Below, piece by piece: positions 30,414 through 39,553 of a stretch of 64,000 nt of DNA. Each line of letters opens with the position of its first letter. Within the stretch, counting starts at the first letter, position 1. Origin of the DNA: Microvirga guangxiensis. Its GTDB lineage: Bacteria; Pseudomonadota; Alphaproteobacteria; Rhizobiales; Beijerinckiaceae. The notes below the pieces were generated by a model, which saw only the letters and a program-made list of their open reading frames with translations, was not told where the DNA came from and made no database searches. Both the position numbers and the translations under genes were made by a program. The stretch lies in contig NZ_FMVJ01000010.1 in the NCBI RefSeq assembly GCF_900102135.1, positions 90,300 through 154,299 on the forward strand. Reading direction: 5' to 3'.

Positions 30414-30610
30414 TGGTCAAGACATGGCACTCCGCCCCGGGAGACAACTAAACCTGCCCGAGTTGCGGGGCAGTGTACACGGTGACTCTTCACCGCCTCC
30501 CCACACGGGACAAGGATTCCGCTGATTGTGAGTGTTGCGGCCACGTGATGGCGGAATGGAATGACACCGAGGTTCCATCCTTCAAGTTGATCGAGACGCC
30601 CAAGAAGCAG
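30414..30610 (+). pseudogene. Small zinc-ribbon-like protein interrupted by a stop codon
   Basis: From ATG 30414 the frame reads MVKTWHSAPGDN and then meets TAA at 30450-30452. The same frame continues TCPSCGAVYTVTLHRLPTRD and 'CECCGHVMAEWNDTEVP', with two CxxC pairs that would bind zinc. It ends where an IS630 fragment begins. Likely a small phage- or plasmid-type zinc-ribbon protein inactivated by a nonsense change and then cut. Confidence 0.5.
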
Positions 30611-30627
30611 GCTAGAGCATCGGACGC

Positions 30628-30819
30628 TTATACGGACGCATATCCTGCGGCCCTGAGATGGTTCCAGCGTTCTTCTGGCTCGAACAAGTTGCAGATGTCA
30701 CCGCGCGCTCGCCAGAGCGCATCGACAGTTCGGGCTTCGGCTTTGCACAGGTACGCCTTGATCTTGGCAAAGGCCTGTTTAATCGGGTTCAAGTCCGGCC
30801 TGTAAGGTGGCAGGGACAA
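30628..30819 (-). pseudogene. IS630-family transposase C-terminal fragment
   Basis: [19 protein letters not shown] followed by '[19 protein letters not shown]' is the C-terminal end of IS630/Tc1-type DDE transposases, holding the last catalytic acidic region in altered form (the usual NPIE reads NPIK). Everything upstream is absent. An IS relic. Confidence 0.8.
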
Positions 30820-30831
30820 TAACTAAGCTCC

Positions 30832-31044
30832 TTGCCTCTTCAGGCATTGGGCGGCCCTTTCATTCTTGTGAGCCGCGAGGTTGCCGAGGATCACCACGCG
30901 CCTTGGTGCAAGCTCACGGCCCAGGTCTTCTCCACATTGAACGAGCTTGCGATCGAGGCGGTTCGGACCCGAGCAGAGCGGATCACCGACGAGGCCATTG
31001 AGGCGTGGCGGCCGGCTGTCGATAAGGAGGCTGCCTTCTCATGA
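30832..31044 (+). other. Possible gene fragment
   Basis: A 70-codon frame with plausible protein character toward its end ('LNELAIEAVRTRAERITDE' and 'AIEAWRPAVDKEAAFS'). No family recognised. Its position between an IS630 relic and an inverted repeat suggests a displaced gene end. Confidence 0.3.
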
Positions 31045-31050
31045 CGGGTG

Positions 31051-31096
31051 GCACTTCATGTGACACTGAGAACGGCGTCAGTCTCACATGAAGTGC
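31051..31096. repeat. Near-perfect inverted repeat (hairpin)
   Basis: Arms GCACTTCATGTGACACTGA (31051-31069) and TCAGTCTCACATGAAGTGC (31078-31096) pair over 19 bases with one mismatch around an 8-base loop. A further copy of the outer half (CATGAAGTGC) is at 31128-31137. The pattern of repeated CACTTCATG boxes resembles the multiple ends of an IS21-type element, so this may be an IS scar. It may alternatively terminate transcripts from either side. Confidence 0.6.
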
Positions 31097-31257
31097 ACAA
31101 ATCGGCTTCCAAATCGACCGGTCCCATCATGAAGTGCAAATCAACACCACTGCCCCATGAGCTGACAAAGCGTGTTTGCGCTGAACGGCGCGCGCTTTTA
31201 GGGATTAGGGAAATGTGATGATGACAAGAGCGAAGATATTTCTCTCGTGTGCGGTGC

Positions 31258-33780
31258 TTAGGGCTTTGGCGGAGTCGGAGGCATCAGCGGGGGCGGAGGA
31301 TCGGGATCCTCGAAGCTGCGCCAGATGTCACCTTCCTCCGGCGCGTCGTTGAGGACGTCCGCAAGGCCCTTTTTATATTCCTTGGGGACCTTGTCCTTTC
31401 CCCACATCGTGTTTGCGGAATAGGCGTCGAGATCTAGGTCTGTCGTCTTGCGAATGTTGCGGACGATCCCTTCCTTAAGCACGCTGTTGTCGCGTCCGGT
31501 GAGGATCCGCAAATTGTCGGCGCTAAACGCTTCTAGCGGGTTTTCGACCTTGCGCTTCACATGGTCAAGGCTGCACTTCATTTTGACGCCCGCGAGGGTC
31601 AAGTCCGGGGCAGAACCTGCGGACGTGCCCTCGAACCTAATCCCAAGTTCCTTGAGCTCCTTCACTAGCGCATTGTCGCTCCGGACGCTCTTCCAAAAGG
31701 CCTTGCGGATATCGTCCCACCTCTTCTTGACGATGCCCTTGATTTCCTTCCTCAACGCGTGCGGCAGCAAATTGAGCACGTCTTGATCGAGGATGTTTTT
31801 GTCGAGCTTCTTCTTGACCTCATTCCATAGCTTTGGATTGTGCTGAAGGCCGTTCTTGATCGCGGTCTTGATCTCATCGACATACTGCTTCTGAAGGTTC
31901 TTGGGCCAGTGCTGCGCGATTCGAGGGATCTCGGAAATCTTGTCGCGAAAGAGCTTCTTGACAGCTTCGACGCCACTGAGCCTGTCGAAACTCTTGCCTT
32001 TCCGGTTTCCGAGCCGGACCTTCCGCTTGCTTAGTTTCTTCAGCTCAACCTCATGGGCGAGGATCTGCTTCTCTTGCTCGGCAGTGAACTTCTTGGGCTT
32101 CTGCGCCTTAGGTACATGCGGCCCACGACCAGACCTGACCTTCGGCACTTTCTTCTTTGGGATGACCTTCGCGTGCGGAATGAGCCCCTGACGCGTCTTC
32201 CAAGCCGCCTGCACCTTACGAACGCTTCTTGTTCCAGCCTTCCCAACCATGCGCGCAAGGCCACGTGAAGGAACTAGGATGGTAGAAGGATTGCCTAGAG
32301 CACCGACTGCCATCTGCAGCTTCTCATTGCCAGTATATTTGTAGACAATGTCTGCCGCGAGCTCGGCGACCTGATCCTCGATGAGCTCCTCGATAAGCCC
32401 ACTGATCCCGCCGGTGATGAAGACGTGCGTATACTGGAGCAAGTCGAAGAAGGCAGGAATGAGGACGAGGAGATGCTGCGTCCCTTCCAGTAGCTGATCA
32501 ACGAGATACTGATCGAGCCATTTGCCTGCAACTGTCATGTCAACGTGGAAAAGGTGATGCTCAATGCCCTCAATGCTGACAATCAGCCCTCGTCCTTCGA
32601 CGAGGACGAGACTTGCGGAGCTGCCGATCTTGCCCCGCTTCACGGAGCGCGCGGCTGCCGCAAGATTCCCAGTAATCCACATGGTCCGGTCCAGGATCGA
32701 TGGCTCAGCAATGATCTGGTCGGCGACGCCGTCGCGCTCTTTGGACGACAGCAACCGGATGCCCCTACTGTCCGCGAACAGCAAAAGGTATATATGGAGG
32801 GCTGAAAGCCCAATGAAGTTCACGCCGCCGGCACGCGCCCCGTCATTGGCGAACGGATAGAGGCGGTCAGCGTAGTCGCTGAAATAGTAAGACGTCATCA
32901 GCGGGTGGAGGAGGAGGTCAATCTCCTCAAGGCGAAGAAAGCTAGTCTGGACCTTATGATAGCCGCAATTGATCGCCGTCATGACCGCGCGCTGGATACT
33001 GATCAAATAGATTTCGTTGAATAGCCAAGCGTGAAGCGAGTGCGGGCGAGCGCTTAGCCTGACGACCGTGTCGCGGCTCCATTTGAGGATCTGGAAGGCA
33101 CGAGCGACGTCCTGCACCTGGCTCGCCCAGCGGCCAAATTCATTGAGCGCCTTTTCGGCACCCTCCGGATCCTTCCGGACGATCAGCTCGTAGTACAAGG
33201 CACCAATCTTCGTATCATATTCCTTCTTGAGCGGCTCGCTGAGCGCCGGCTGGAAGGCGAGCATCTGATGCTCCTCTTCGGGCGGGAGACCGTTCTTCAG
33301 TGCATAGAGGTCTACTAGGATCTCAAAGAAGGTGAGGCTCTGCCGCTTGAGCTTGATTTTCTCGGTGAGCTTCAAGCGAATGTTCGAGGTGAGCACGCTG
33401 TTGTCTCGTTGAAGCCGATCGAAACGCGCGCGGAACCGATCGCCTCGCTCTGCCACCAGAGTGGGCCGATTGAGCAGCTTCAGCGCTTCCTGTAACCACG
33501 GGTCATAAAAGAGCGAAGCTTCGATCCGCTGGGTGACCAGCAACTCGAACGTGCTGCCCGAGATGTAGACAGCGTCCTTGCCGCCCTGCTGCTCGAGCTT
33601 CTCATGATCGTCGTAATAGACGCTGAGCATTGCGTCGAGCGCTTCCTCGGTGGTGTTCCGCTTGACGAACTTCCTAAGACGGTCGTGATATGGCTGGGTC
33701 TGCTCGGCCGTGCGCATGGCCGTGGCGAGTGCTTGGTGCAAATGGTCACGGAACGCTTCGTCGACCCGGCGGGCCATCAC
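31258..33780 (-). CDS. Large protein of unknown function with C-terminal toxin-like domain (840 aa)
   Basis: The second gene of a two-gene leftward operon, 6 bases after the 1181-residue protein. Residues 1-400 are helical ('YDDHEKLEQQGGKDAVYIS', 'KLTEKIKLKRQSLTFFEIL'). About residues 420-480 form a hydrophobic helical patch (LLVLIPAFFDLLQYTHVFI, then 'GGISGLIEELIEDQVAEL'). A Lys-rich linker follows (about 520-600). The C-terminal region near residues 720-770 contains 'CSLDHVKRKVENPLEAF' and 'NLRILTGRDNSVLK', which recalls the SLDH...NL.....R.NS pattern of small nuclease-like toxin domains in polymorphic toxins. The end is a Pro-rich tail. That architecture suggests a delivered effector, but this is inference. 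No immunity gene is evident downstream. I do not recognise a named family. Confidence 0.75.
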   Translation of the reverse strand: MMARRVDEAFRDHLHQALATAMRTAEQTQPYHDRLRKFVKRNTTEEALDAMLSVYYDDHEKLEQQGGKDAVYISGSTFELLVTQRIEASLFYDPWLQEALKLLNRPTLVAERGDRFRARFDRLQRDNSVLTSNIRLKLTEKIKLKRQSLTFFEILVDLYALKNGLPPEEEHQMLAFQPALSEPLKKEYDTKIGALYYELIVRKDPEGAEKALNEFGRWASQVQDVARAFQILKWSRDTVVRLSARPHSLHAWLFNEIYLISIQRAVMTAINCGYHKVQTSFLRLEEIDLLLHPLMTSYYFSDYADRLYPFANDGARAGGVNFIGLSALHIYLLLFADSRGIRLLSSKERDGVADQIIAEPSILDRTMWITGNLAAAARSVKRGKIGSSASLVLVEGRGLIVSIEGIEHHLFHVDMTVAGKWLDQYLVDQLLEGTQHLLVLIPAFFDLLQYTHVFITGGISGLIEELIEDQVAELAADIVYKYTGNEKLQMAVGALGNPSTILVPSRGLARMVGKAGTRSVRKVQAAWKTRQGLIPHAKVIPKKKVPKVRSGRGPHVPKAQKPKKFTAEQEKQILAHEVELKKLSKRKVRLGNRKGKSFDRLSGVEAVKKLFRDKISEIPRIAQHWPKNLQKQYVDEIKTAIKNGLQHNPKLWNEVKKKLDKNILDQDVLNLLPHALRKEIKGIVKKRWDDIRKAFWKSVRSDNALVKELKELGIRFEGTSAGSAPDLTLAGVKMKCSLDHVKRKVENPLEAFSADNLRILTGRDNSVLKEGIVRNIRKTTDLDLDAYSANTMWGKDKVPKEYKKGLADVLNDAPEEGDIWRSFEDPDPPPPLMPPTPPKP

Positions 33781-33786
33781 CCGCCC

Positions 33787-36700
33787 TCAGTTGGGATCGT
33801 CAATCGGTACCGTCGGTCCTGCAGCGATCCCTGTGATCACCACCTTCTTGTCAATGTCTGGATCGTCGAGTTCGTCGTTGAGGATGCGATGGGCGAGCAG
33901 CAAGTTTCTTAGCGCCGCAGAGCGCACGTTCTCCTGAGTGAGCTTAACCTCCATCGAACGCTGCAACCGCTTAAGGCCCTCATGAAGCGAGGTGCTGGCG
34001 GGGAGAGCCTCGATGTATAGCGAGCCAGTCGGAACTATTATCTCCTCGCCGTCTCGAAGCGGCGACTTCAGGAGTCGGGCATACTGCCGCCCGAGCTGGT
34101 CCTTGATCTTGTTGAACTCCAGCGTGGTCAGTCCTTCTTTCAGGCGCACCACATACTCGGCGAACTCATCGAGTGTCCAATTACCAACGTCGTCGGGATC
34201 GGTGAGCTCCTCGAATCCGCGGAGCACATAAGGCTCCATCATGAACTCGGTGAGCGGATTGGATTCCCTGAGTGCATACATCGCATAATTGCCGAAGTAG
34301 CCTTTCGCCTCGTTGAGGTGAGCGACCTTCCCCAGTGGTTCCGTTCCAGCAAGCGAAAATTTGGAGATGACGGTCGCTTCGTAGATCTTGGTCGGCTCGT
34401 TTGGCCCTGCATTGCGATGAACATAGGGGTTCATCGCGTCCTCGACCGGCTCGAACGCCCCGAAGTTGTATTGGCTCTCGTCCTTGAATCTCGGGACCGG
34501 CGTCTCGTGCAGTTCAAGGAACATCTGGTCAGGCGGCTGATGACTCCAGATCTGCTGCATGTAATATGTGATGTTCTGCTTCAAATGGATGCGGAGCCTC
34601 AGCACCATTGCACGTTGGTTCTTGTTATCAGCAAGTAGCCTCGCATAACTCTCGGTGAGAGCGTTGAGTGCAGTGACTTCACGCTCCACGCGCATCAGCA
34701 TGTCGCGTTCTTCCTCGATCGACCGCTGGATGGTTTCCTTAAGCGTATCGAGGCGATTGTCGCCGACATTGGGTTGGTCGGGGTTGAGGAAGTCCCCGAC
34801 CGCTTCCATCGCATCCTCGCTAAGCTCGATCGCCGAGCCGATACCCGGGATGCTGCGCACGATGCTTCCGAAAAGTCCTCCGCCTCCGCCACCACCTTCC
34901 GCGCGACGCGCGGCGGTCACCAGCATCGATTTCTCTAGCATCGAGCGGTAGCTGGCAGTCCGTTCGCGGACGATCTTCAGCTGCTGCTTTAATTCGGCAA
35001 GGATCTGCCGCTGCTGGATGATGTTGGTCTTCAGCTCCTCGATCGCGACCTGATCGCCAACGATGCGACTGCAGAGATAGTCGAGCGCCGGAACGAAGCT
35101 GTCGTCGAGAAGGACGCGCCTCAGGATCCAGTCGTGCGACATAATCCAGCTTTCATTGATCTCGTGCGGTGCTGGCATCTCCAGAGCGACAAAAACGACG
35201 GGCGTCAGCCGGTGGAGGCGCTCGCTAATCCGGTAGCGGCGCTGGAGTTCGTAGAAGATGAAGGTGACGGCGAGCTCATCATTGGGATTGCTGAGTTCGC
35301 CCGTCTCTACCGTCTCATACTCGTCCGACTCTTCGGTGGTGACCTCGACGTTGTATTCGTCCTTAAACTCCTGCGCGGCCTTGATGACTGATTCTCGGAA
35401 GCTTTTCTTGGCCTGGTCGCTATTCTGACTGGCTTCGCGGCCGAACGACATCTTGGAGGTAGGGCCCGTTCCTCCCGGCGTCGACTGCTCGGCGCTCATC
35501 TCGAAATGCGTCTTGGTCTGAGCCTTGGAGACGATATCCTGCTCCAGGCGCGAAGTCTGCGCCATCTCATCCTTGCGGATCACGAGATGGTTCTTGACTT
35601 CTTTCTCCGCGCGCCTCGTCTTACGGCGAATAGTCTTGGTATAGCGCTGCACCTCCTTAGGGGCGAGCGTCAGCGTCTTGGCGATGCGCCCGGCCTGATA
35701 GACGACCGGGCACCAGCGCTGGCGGTAGGTGACGAGGCAACCGAAATTGATGCTCCGCTCCTGGCGATTGGCAGCGAAGGTAGTGAAGGAATAGGGTTCC
35801 TTAAGTCTCTGATTGAGTTCGTTGATGATGTCGGGGAGCTCATCGGAGGGCTCACCGGTGGGGTTCTTAGTTCCTTCGAACACGCCGTCGATTGGGCCTG
35901 CCCAAACGGGCGGGAACGGCCTTCTACCCACGGGTGGAGTAGGTGGCGCATTTCCAGCGGCCTTTGCCAGGACAGTAGGGACGCTCGAGCTGGCATCGCT
36001 GGCTGAGGCGCGGAACACGATCTCACCCGCCTTGGTCAAAGCCCGAATGGGATCGCGGTGCGTTGTTGGACTCGGCGCTCCACCCGCCTTGACGATCTGG
36101 TCGTAAGCCGTCTCGGCAAGGCTCAGGACGCCTTCGTCGATCGCTTCCTGCCAGACGTGGCGGAAGGCGATCTGGAGGTGACTGAAGTCGTATAAGGCGC
36201 AGTCCTCAGCAGGACTAGGCCGAAATTCAAGTCCTTGCATGCGGCTGGATAGATCGCCCTGTGTAGCCTTGGGCTCTAGCCCGGCGAGGACGGCTTCCTC
36301 TGGCGAGGTCATGTTGACCGTAAGCCGCCCCAGGAACTTATCAATGTCACCTTCCTCGAGCGCTTCCGCATTAGGACCGAGCACGTCGGTCGTACCCGGG
36401 ACCGTGGGCTGCTGCGTCTCAGCTGGCGGTGGCTGGATCTTGATTCCAAGGGCCTCCGCGGCGGAGCGCTCTTTTGGCGAGAAGTCCCGCGTGAGCACGG
36501 CAAGGGGACTCTCAGCAGTATATTCGAGCTCGCTTGTTAGCATGCTCTTACCGAGCACGATCCTAAGGGCCTCGCGCGATATCTTACCACCGCTGAGCTC
36601 GGCGGCGACTGCATCGTGCTGCGCTTCGGTGAGCGCGAAGCGAACCTTGACCGGCGCCCGGTCGCCGCCGTCATTGATAGTGCTGCCAAGATCGTTGGCC

Positions 36701-37332
36701 ATGACGGTAGCCGAGGCTCCCTCAACTGACGCGCCATCCCTGACGAACGTGTCCGACGCCGCACGGGTGCCGGTGACGCGGCTCAGCCGCTCCGCAATCT
36801 TGGGCAGGAAGTCGTCGTTGAACTGCTTGGCGATGCTCGCCGCGCGCTCGATCTTCAGACCGCGTGCTTTGGTCTCCGCCTCGCTAATCTGCACGTTGTC
36901 CTCGGCAGCGCCAATAATGCGTCTCTTAGTGACCTCGACGGGTTTGGCGTCTTCCTCTCTAATGCCTGGGGAAGTTATTCCTGATTTCCTGAGCTGCTCC
37001 TCAGGAATTTGGATCAGGTAACTCTCGTGGTTCGCCGCGCGTGGCCGGACTTTGGGGGAGACGAAGAGAGGGGCTGTCTCCTGATCCGCTACCTCTGGGC
37101 CTGAGACGATGACGAGGAGATTAATCGGCTCGCTCTCTCCCTCAGTTTTGTCGAAGGCGAGGAGGAAGGTGCCGTCGGCTCCCGTGAAGCCGGAGGCGAG
37201 ACGCCGGGTCTTGGAAAGTACAGTGACTGTAGTGGTGAGTTCGGGCCCCGGGACGTCGAGCGCAGCGACGACCAGACCTTTGACTCCAAGACCGCTCTCT
37301 TTGCACACGACCTGCCCGTGGACGGTACTCAT
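33787..37332 (-). CDS. Very large protein with N-terminal transthyretin-like domain and coiled coils (1181 aa)
   Basis: First gene of the two-gene operon. AAGGAGG lies 5 bases before ATG 37332. Residues 1-105 resemble a carboxypeptidase-regulatory/transthyretin-like beta sandwich: 'HGQVVCKESGLGVKGLVVA' then 'TGADGTFLLAFDKTEG'. The middle holds long helical stretches with 'RYTKTIRRKTRRAEKEV' and 'NIIQQRQILAELKQQLKIV' (coiled coil, about residue 770). A Gly run (EGGGGGGGLFG, about residue 812) precedes 'SIVRSIPGIGSAIELSED'. A second coiled coil ('SIEEERDMLMRVEREV') follows at about residue 880. There is no signal peptide. The TTR-like N-terminus and coiled coils suit a structural or delivery scaffold for its 840-residue partner. 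Function unknown. Confidence 0.8.
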   Translation of the reverse strand: MSTVHGQVVCKESGLGVKGLVVAALDVPGPELTTTVTVLSKTRRLASGFTGADGTFLLAFDKTEGESEPINLLVIVSGPEVADQETAPLFVSPKVRPRAANHESYLIQIPEEQLRKSGITSPGIREEDAKPVEVTKRRIIGAAEDNVQISEAETKARGLKIERAASIAKQFNDDFLPKIAERLSRVTGTRAASDTFVRDGASVEGASATVMANDLGSTINDGGDRAPVKVRFALTEAQHDAVAAELSGGKISREALRIVLGKSMLTSELEYTAESPLAVLTRDFSPKERSAAEALGIKIQPPPAETQQPTVPGTTDVLGPNAEALEEGDIDKFLGRLTVNMTSPEEAVLAGLEPKATQGDLSSRMQGLEFRPSPAEDCALYDFSHLQIAFRHVWQEAIDEGVLSLAETAYDQIVKAGGAPSPTTHRDPIRALTKAGEIVFRASASDASSSVPTVLAKAAGNAPPTPPVGRRPFPPVWAGPIDGVFEGTKNPTGEPSDELPDIINELNQRLKEPYSFTTFAANRQERSINFGCLVTYRQRWCPVVYQAGRIAKTLTLAPKEVQRYTKTIRRKTRRAEKEVKNHLVIRKDEMAQTSRLEQDIVSKAQTKTHFEMSAEQSTPGGTGPTSKMSFGREASQNSDQAKKSFRESVIKAAQEFKDEYNVEVTTEESDEYETVETGELSNPNDELAVTFIFYELQRRYRISERLHRLTPVVFVALEMPAPHEINESWIMSHDWILRRVLLDDSFVPALDYLCSRIVGDQVAIEELKTNIIQQRQILAELKQQLKIVRERTASYRSMLEKSMLVTAARRAEGGGGGGGLFGSIVRSIPGIGSAIELSEDAMEAVGDFLNPDQPNVGDNRLDTLKETIQRSIEEERDMLMRVEREVTALNALTESYARLLADNKNQRAMVLRLRIHLKQNITYYMQQIWSHQPPDQMFLELHETPVPRFKDESQYNFGAFEPVEDAMNPYVHRNAGPNEPTKIYEATVISKFSLAGTEPLGKVAHLNEAKGYFGNYAMYALRESNPLTEFMMEPYVLRGFEELTDPDDVGNWTLDEFAEYVVRLKEGLTTLEFNKIKDQLGRQYARLLKSPLRDGEEIIVPTGSLYIEALPASTSLHEGLKRLQRSMEVKLTQENVRSAALRNLLLAHRILNDELDDPDIDKKVVITGIAAGPTVPIDDPN

Positions 37333-37588
37333 GAGGACCTCCTTGAAAGAGCTGGACTGGCACTGATGTCACACGACCCGAATCCGGTTTAAAGTCTACC
37401 TTGAGTACACCTGGGAAATAACCAAACTAACTTTACCATGTCAGCTGCTCTACAACAATTGCGCCGCTTTTACCGTGTGGCGGCTGGAGCTAATCTATGG
37501 GCGACAGGCGGTTCGGTAGTCTTACGATGACATCTGGCACTGGGGAGGTACCGCCTCCAGCACCCGACGAGGCATTAGCCGTTCTGCC
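37333..37588. promoter_or_regulatory. Upstream region of the two-gene giant-protein operon
   Basis: The 256-bp gap carries the strong Shine-Dalgarno of the 1181-residue gene at its left edge (read leftward) and AT-rich patches near 37,380-37,440. No clear -35/-10 could be assigned, and the right end is the IS6 relic's terminal repeat. Confidence 0.35.
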
Positions 37589-38402
37589 GGCTCCGTTGCA
37601 TTAACCTTGGCGTTTTATGGGATGACGGCCATCTGAGGAGCCGCTCTGTTGTCTCTGTTCAAGCGCCGGCGCTTTCCAGCCGAGATCATCCTGCTATGCG
37701 TCCGCTGGTACTGCAAGTACGGCATCAGCTATCGTGATCTGGCGGAGATGATGCAGGAGCGTGGGGTCGAGGTCGACCCATCGACGATCTACCGATGGGT
37801 TCAGCGCTACGCGCCGGAGATCGAGAAGCGGGTCCGCTAGTACCAGAGATTCCGGTCCGGTTCGTGGCGTGTGGATGAGACCTACGTGCGGGTCGGAGGG
37901 CGCTGGAAGTATCTCTTTCGAGCGGTCGACAAACATGGCCAGCTCATTGACTTCATGCTCTCTGATCGTCGCAACACCCGAGCCGCTTATCGATTCTTGC
38001 GCCAAGCCCTCAAGCTGATGAGCGACTATCCCCCCATTCTCAATCACGACCGATAGATTGGCCTCGTATTCAAAGGCCATTCGACGCTTACAAAGCGAAG
38101 GGCTGCTGCCGAAAGCTGCCGAGCCCCGGACCTCGAAATAGCGGAACAATGTCATCGAAGCGGATCACGGTGCGCTCACGCGCATCATTCGGCCAACCCG
38201 CGGCTTCCAGAGGATGAAAACCGCCTCCGCAACCCTGAGAGGCTTTGAGGTCATGCGCATGATCCGCCACGGCCACTGCACTCTGCCGCAACCCGGTGTG
38301 ACAGGCGAGATCCGTCTTGTGAACCAGCTCTTCGGCCTCACCGCCTGAGCAATCCACTCAGGCTGGGTTCGTCGCGCCCTCTCCAGTTAATGCAACAAAG
38401 CC
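37589..38402 (+). mobile_element. IS6-family element, degraded
   Basis: An 814-bp element bounded by GGCTCCGTTGCATTAA (37589-37604) and TTAATGCAACAAAGCC (38387-38402), a 16-base inverted repeat with two mismatches that matches the IS6/IS26 consensus start (GGC..TGTTGCA). The single transposase inside is broken. No 8-bp target duplication. The right end supplies the last base of the stop codon of the neighbouring ABC ATPase gene. A different IS6 lineage from copies A and B. Confidence 0.82.
37649..38348 (+). pseudogene. IS6-family transposase, multiply disrupted
   Basis: The frame opens with LFKRRRFPAEIILLCVRWY and runs to 'QRYAPEIEKRVR', then stops at the TAG of 37838-37840. It continues in the same frame with 'GSWRVDETYVRVGGRWKYL' (first catalytic Asp). 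A second stop at about 38,054 and at least one frameshift follow, before the C-terminal 'FRGFEVMRMIRHGH'-type end and TGA at 38346-38348. The middle catalytic segment is scrambled. Not functional. Confidence 0.82.
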
Positions 38403-39454
38403 TAAAAAACACGGTTGGTTGTTCGCGGATCAAAAAGGTGGACATTGCCACTCAGTCCTAACGAGATCTTCTGCCCTGGCTGGGCGACGACCCGATCATG
38501 AAAGACGGCCGTGCTCGGAACGTCACCCCAACGGAAGACGATATGCGTGTCGGCACCAGTCGGCTCTACGAGTTCAAGGGTAACTGAAAGCTCTCCATTA
38601 AGTCGAAACTCTTCTGGACGAATGCCCAGGATTGAGTCGCCATCAAAATTCCAACGCTTAATGCCGAGATTAATTGCGGGCCCATTCTGAATCCTGAACA
38701 AACCCGAACTCTGTTCATACTTACCTGGGACGAAGTTCATTGCAGGTGATCCGAGGAATCCAGCAACGAAAACATTGGCAGGTTGATCATAGAGCTCCAA
38801 CGGTGTGCCGACTTGCTCAATGCGGCCGCCGTTCATCACCACTATCCGATCAGCCATTGTCATGGCTTCGATTTGATCGTGTGTGACGTATACGGTTGTT
38901 GTGTCCAGCCGCTGATGCAGGGCCTTGATCTCGCCGCGAGTATGGACACGAAGCTTCGCATCAAGGTTCGATAGAGGCTCGTCAAAGAGGAAGACCTTCG
39001 GATCCCTCACAATGGCTCTTCCCATAGCCACCCGCTGACGCTGTCCCCCGGATAGCTCTTTTGGATATCTGGCAAGAAGGTGGTCGAGACCAAGGATGCG
39101 GGCCGTTTCCTTAACCTTGGTCTCCTGCTCCGACTTCGGGACCTTCCTGAGCCGGAGCGAAAACGCCATGTTCTCCGCGACCGTCATGTGAGGATAAAGG
39201 GCATAGCTCTGGAAAACCATGGCGATATCGCGATCCTTCGGCGGAACATCATTCATCCGAATGCCATCGATAAGAAGATCGCCGCCGGAAATGATCTCCA
39301 ACCCGGCAATCATTCTCAGCAGAGTTGATTTTCCGCAGCCAGAAGGCCCGACAAGAGCAACGAACTCTCCTCTCTCGATGGTGAGATCAATGCCGTGGAT
39401 CACTTCAATATCACCGTATGCCTTCCGGAGCCTCTGAACGGAGATGTCTGTCAT
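38402..39454 (-). CDS. ABC importer ATP-binding protein, UgpC/MsmX type
   Basis: A 350-residue ATPase that energises the sugar/carbohydrate-type importer encoded at 41.4-44.5 kb. Walker A is [17 protein letters not shown], the signature is '[18 protein letters not shown]', Walker B is '[16 protein letters not shown]', and the H-loop is '[12 protein letters not shown]'. A C-terminal TOBE domain follows from about residue 235, as in CUT1-family ATPases. ATG 39454 is the family start; upstream in-frame codons to 39481 are weaker. The stop TAG is completed by the first base of the IS6 end, so the last residue or two may differ from the original. Divergent from the enolase-superfamily gene. Confidence 0.9.
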   Translation of the reverse strand: MTDISVQRLRKAYGDIEVIHGIDLTIERGEFVALVGPSGCGKSTLLRMIAGLEIISGGDLLIDGIRMNDVPPKDRDIAMVFQSYALYPHMTVAENMAFSLRLRKVPKSEQETKVKETARILGLDHLLARYPKELSGGQRQRVAMGRAIVRDPKVFLFDEPLSNLDAKLRVHTRGEIKALHQRLDTTTVYVTHDQIEAMTMADRIVVMNGGRIEQVGTPLELYDQPANVFVAGFLGSPAMNFVPGKYEQSSGLFRIQNGPAINLGIKRWNFDGDSILGIRPEEFRLNGELSVTLELVEPTGADTHIVFRWGDVPSTAVFHDRVVAQPGQKISLGLSGNVHLFDPRTTNRVF

Positions 39455-39553
39455 GTCCTCTTCTGCTCCCATGGCAGTCACGCTGATTGGCTATTGACGA
39501 GCATATTTATCGAATGCATATATTTTGTAAATTATTTTTTATTAGGAATGCAA
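39455..39553. promoter_or_regulatory. Divergent promoter region of the catabolic locus
   Basis: An AT-rich 99-bp gap between the leftward ATPase and rightward enzyme genes. GCATAT occurs twice, 15 bases apart (39501 and 39516), within CATATTTATCGAATGCATAT, a candidate operator for the GntR-type regulator encoded three positions downstream. A long T/A run (39523-39542) could hold a rightward -10. AGGA at 39544-39547 is the Shine-Dalgarno for 39554. Confidence 0.4.

Noticed and set aside
34655..37021. Frames antisense to the 1181-residue gene
   Set aside because: No motif, and they follow the third-position bias of the opposite gene.
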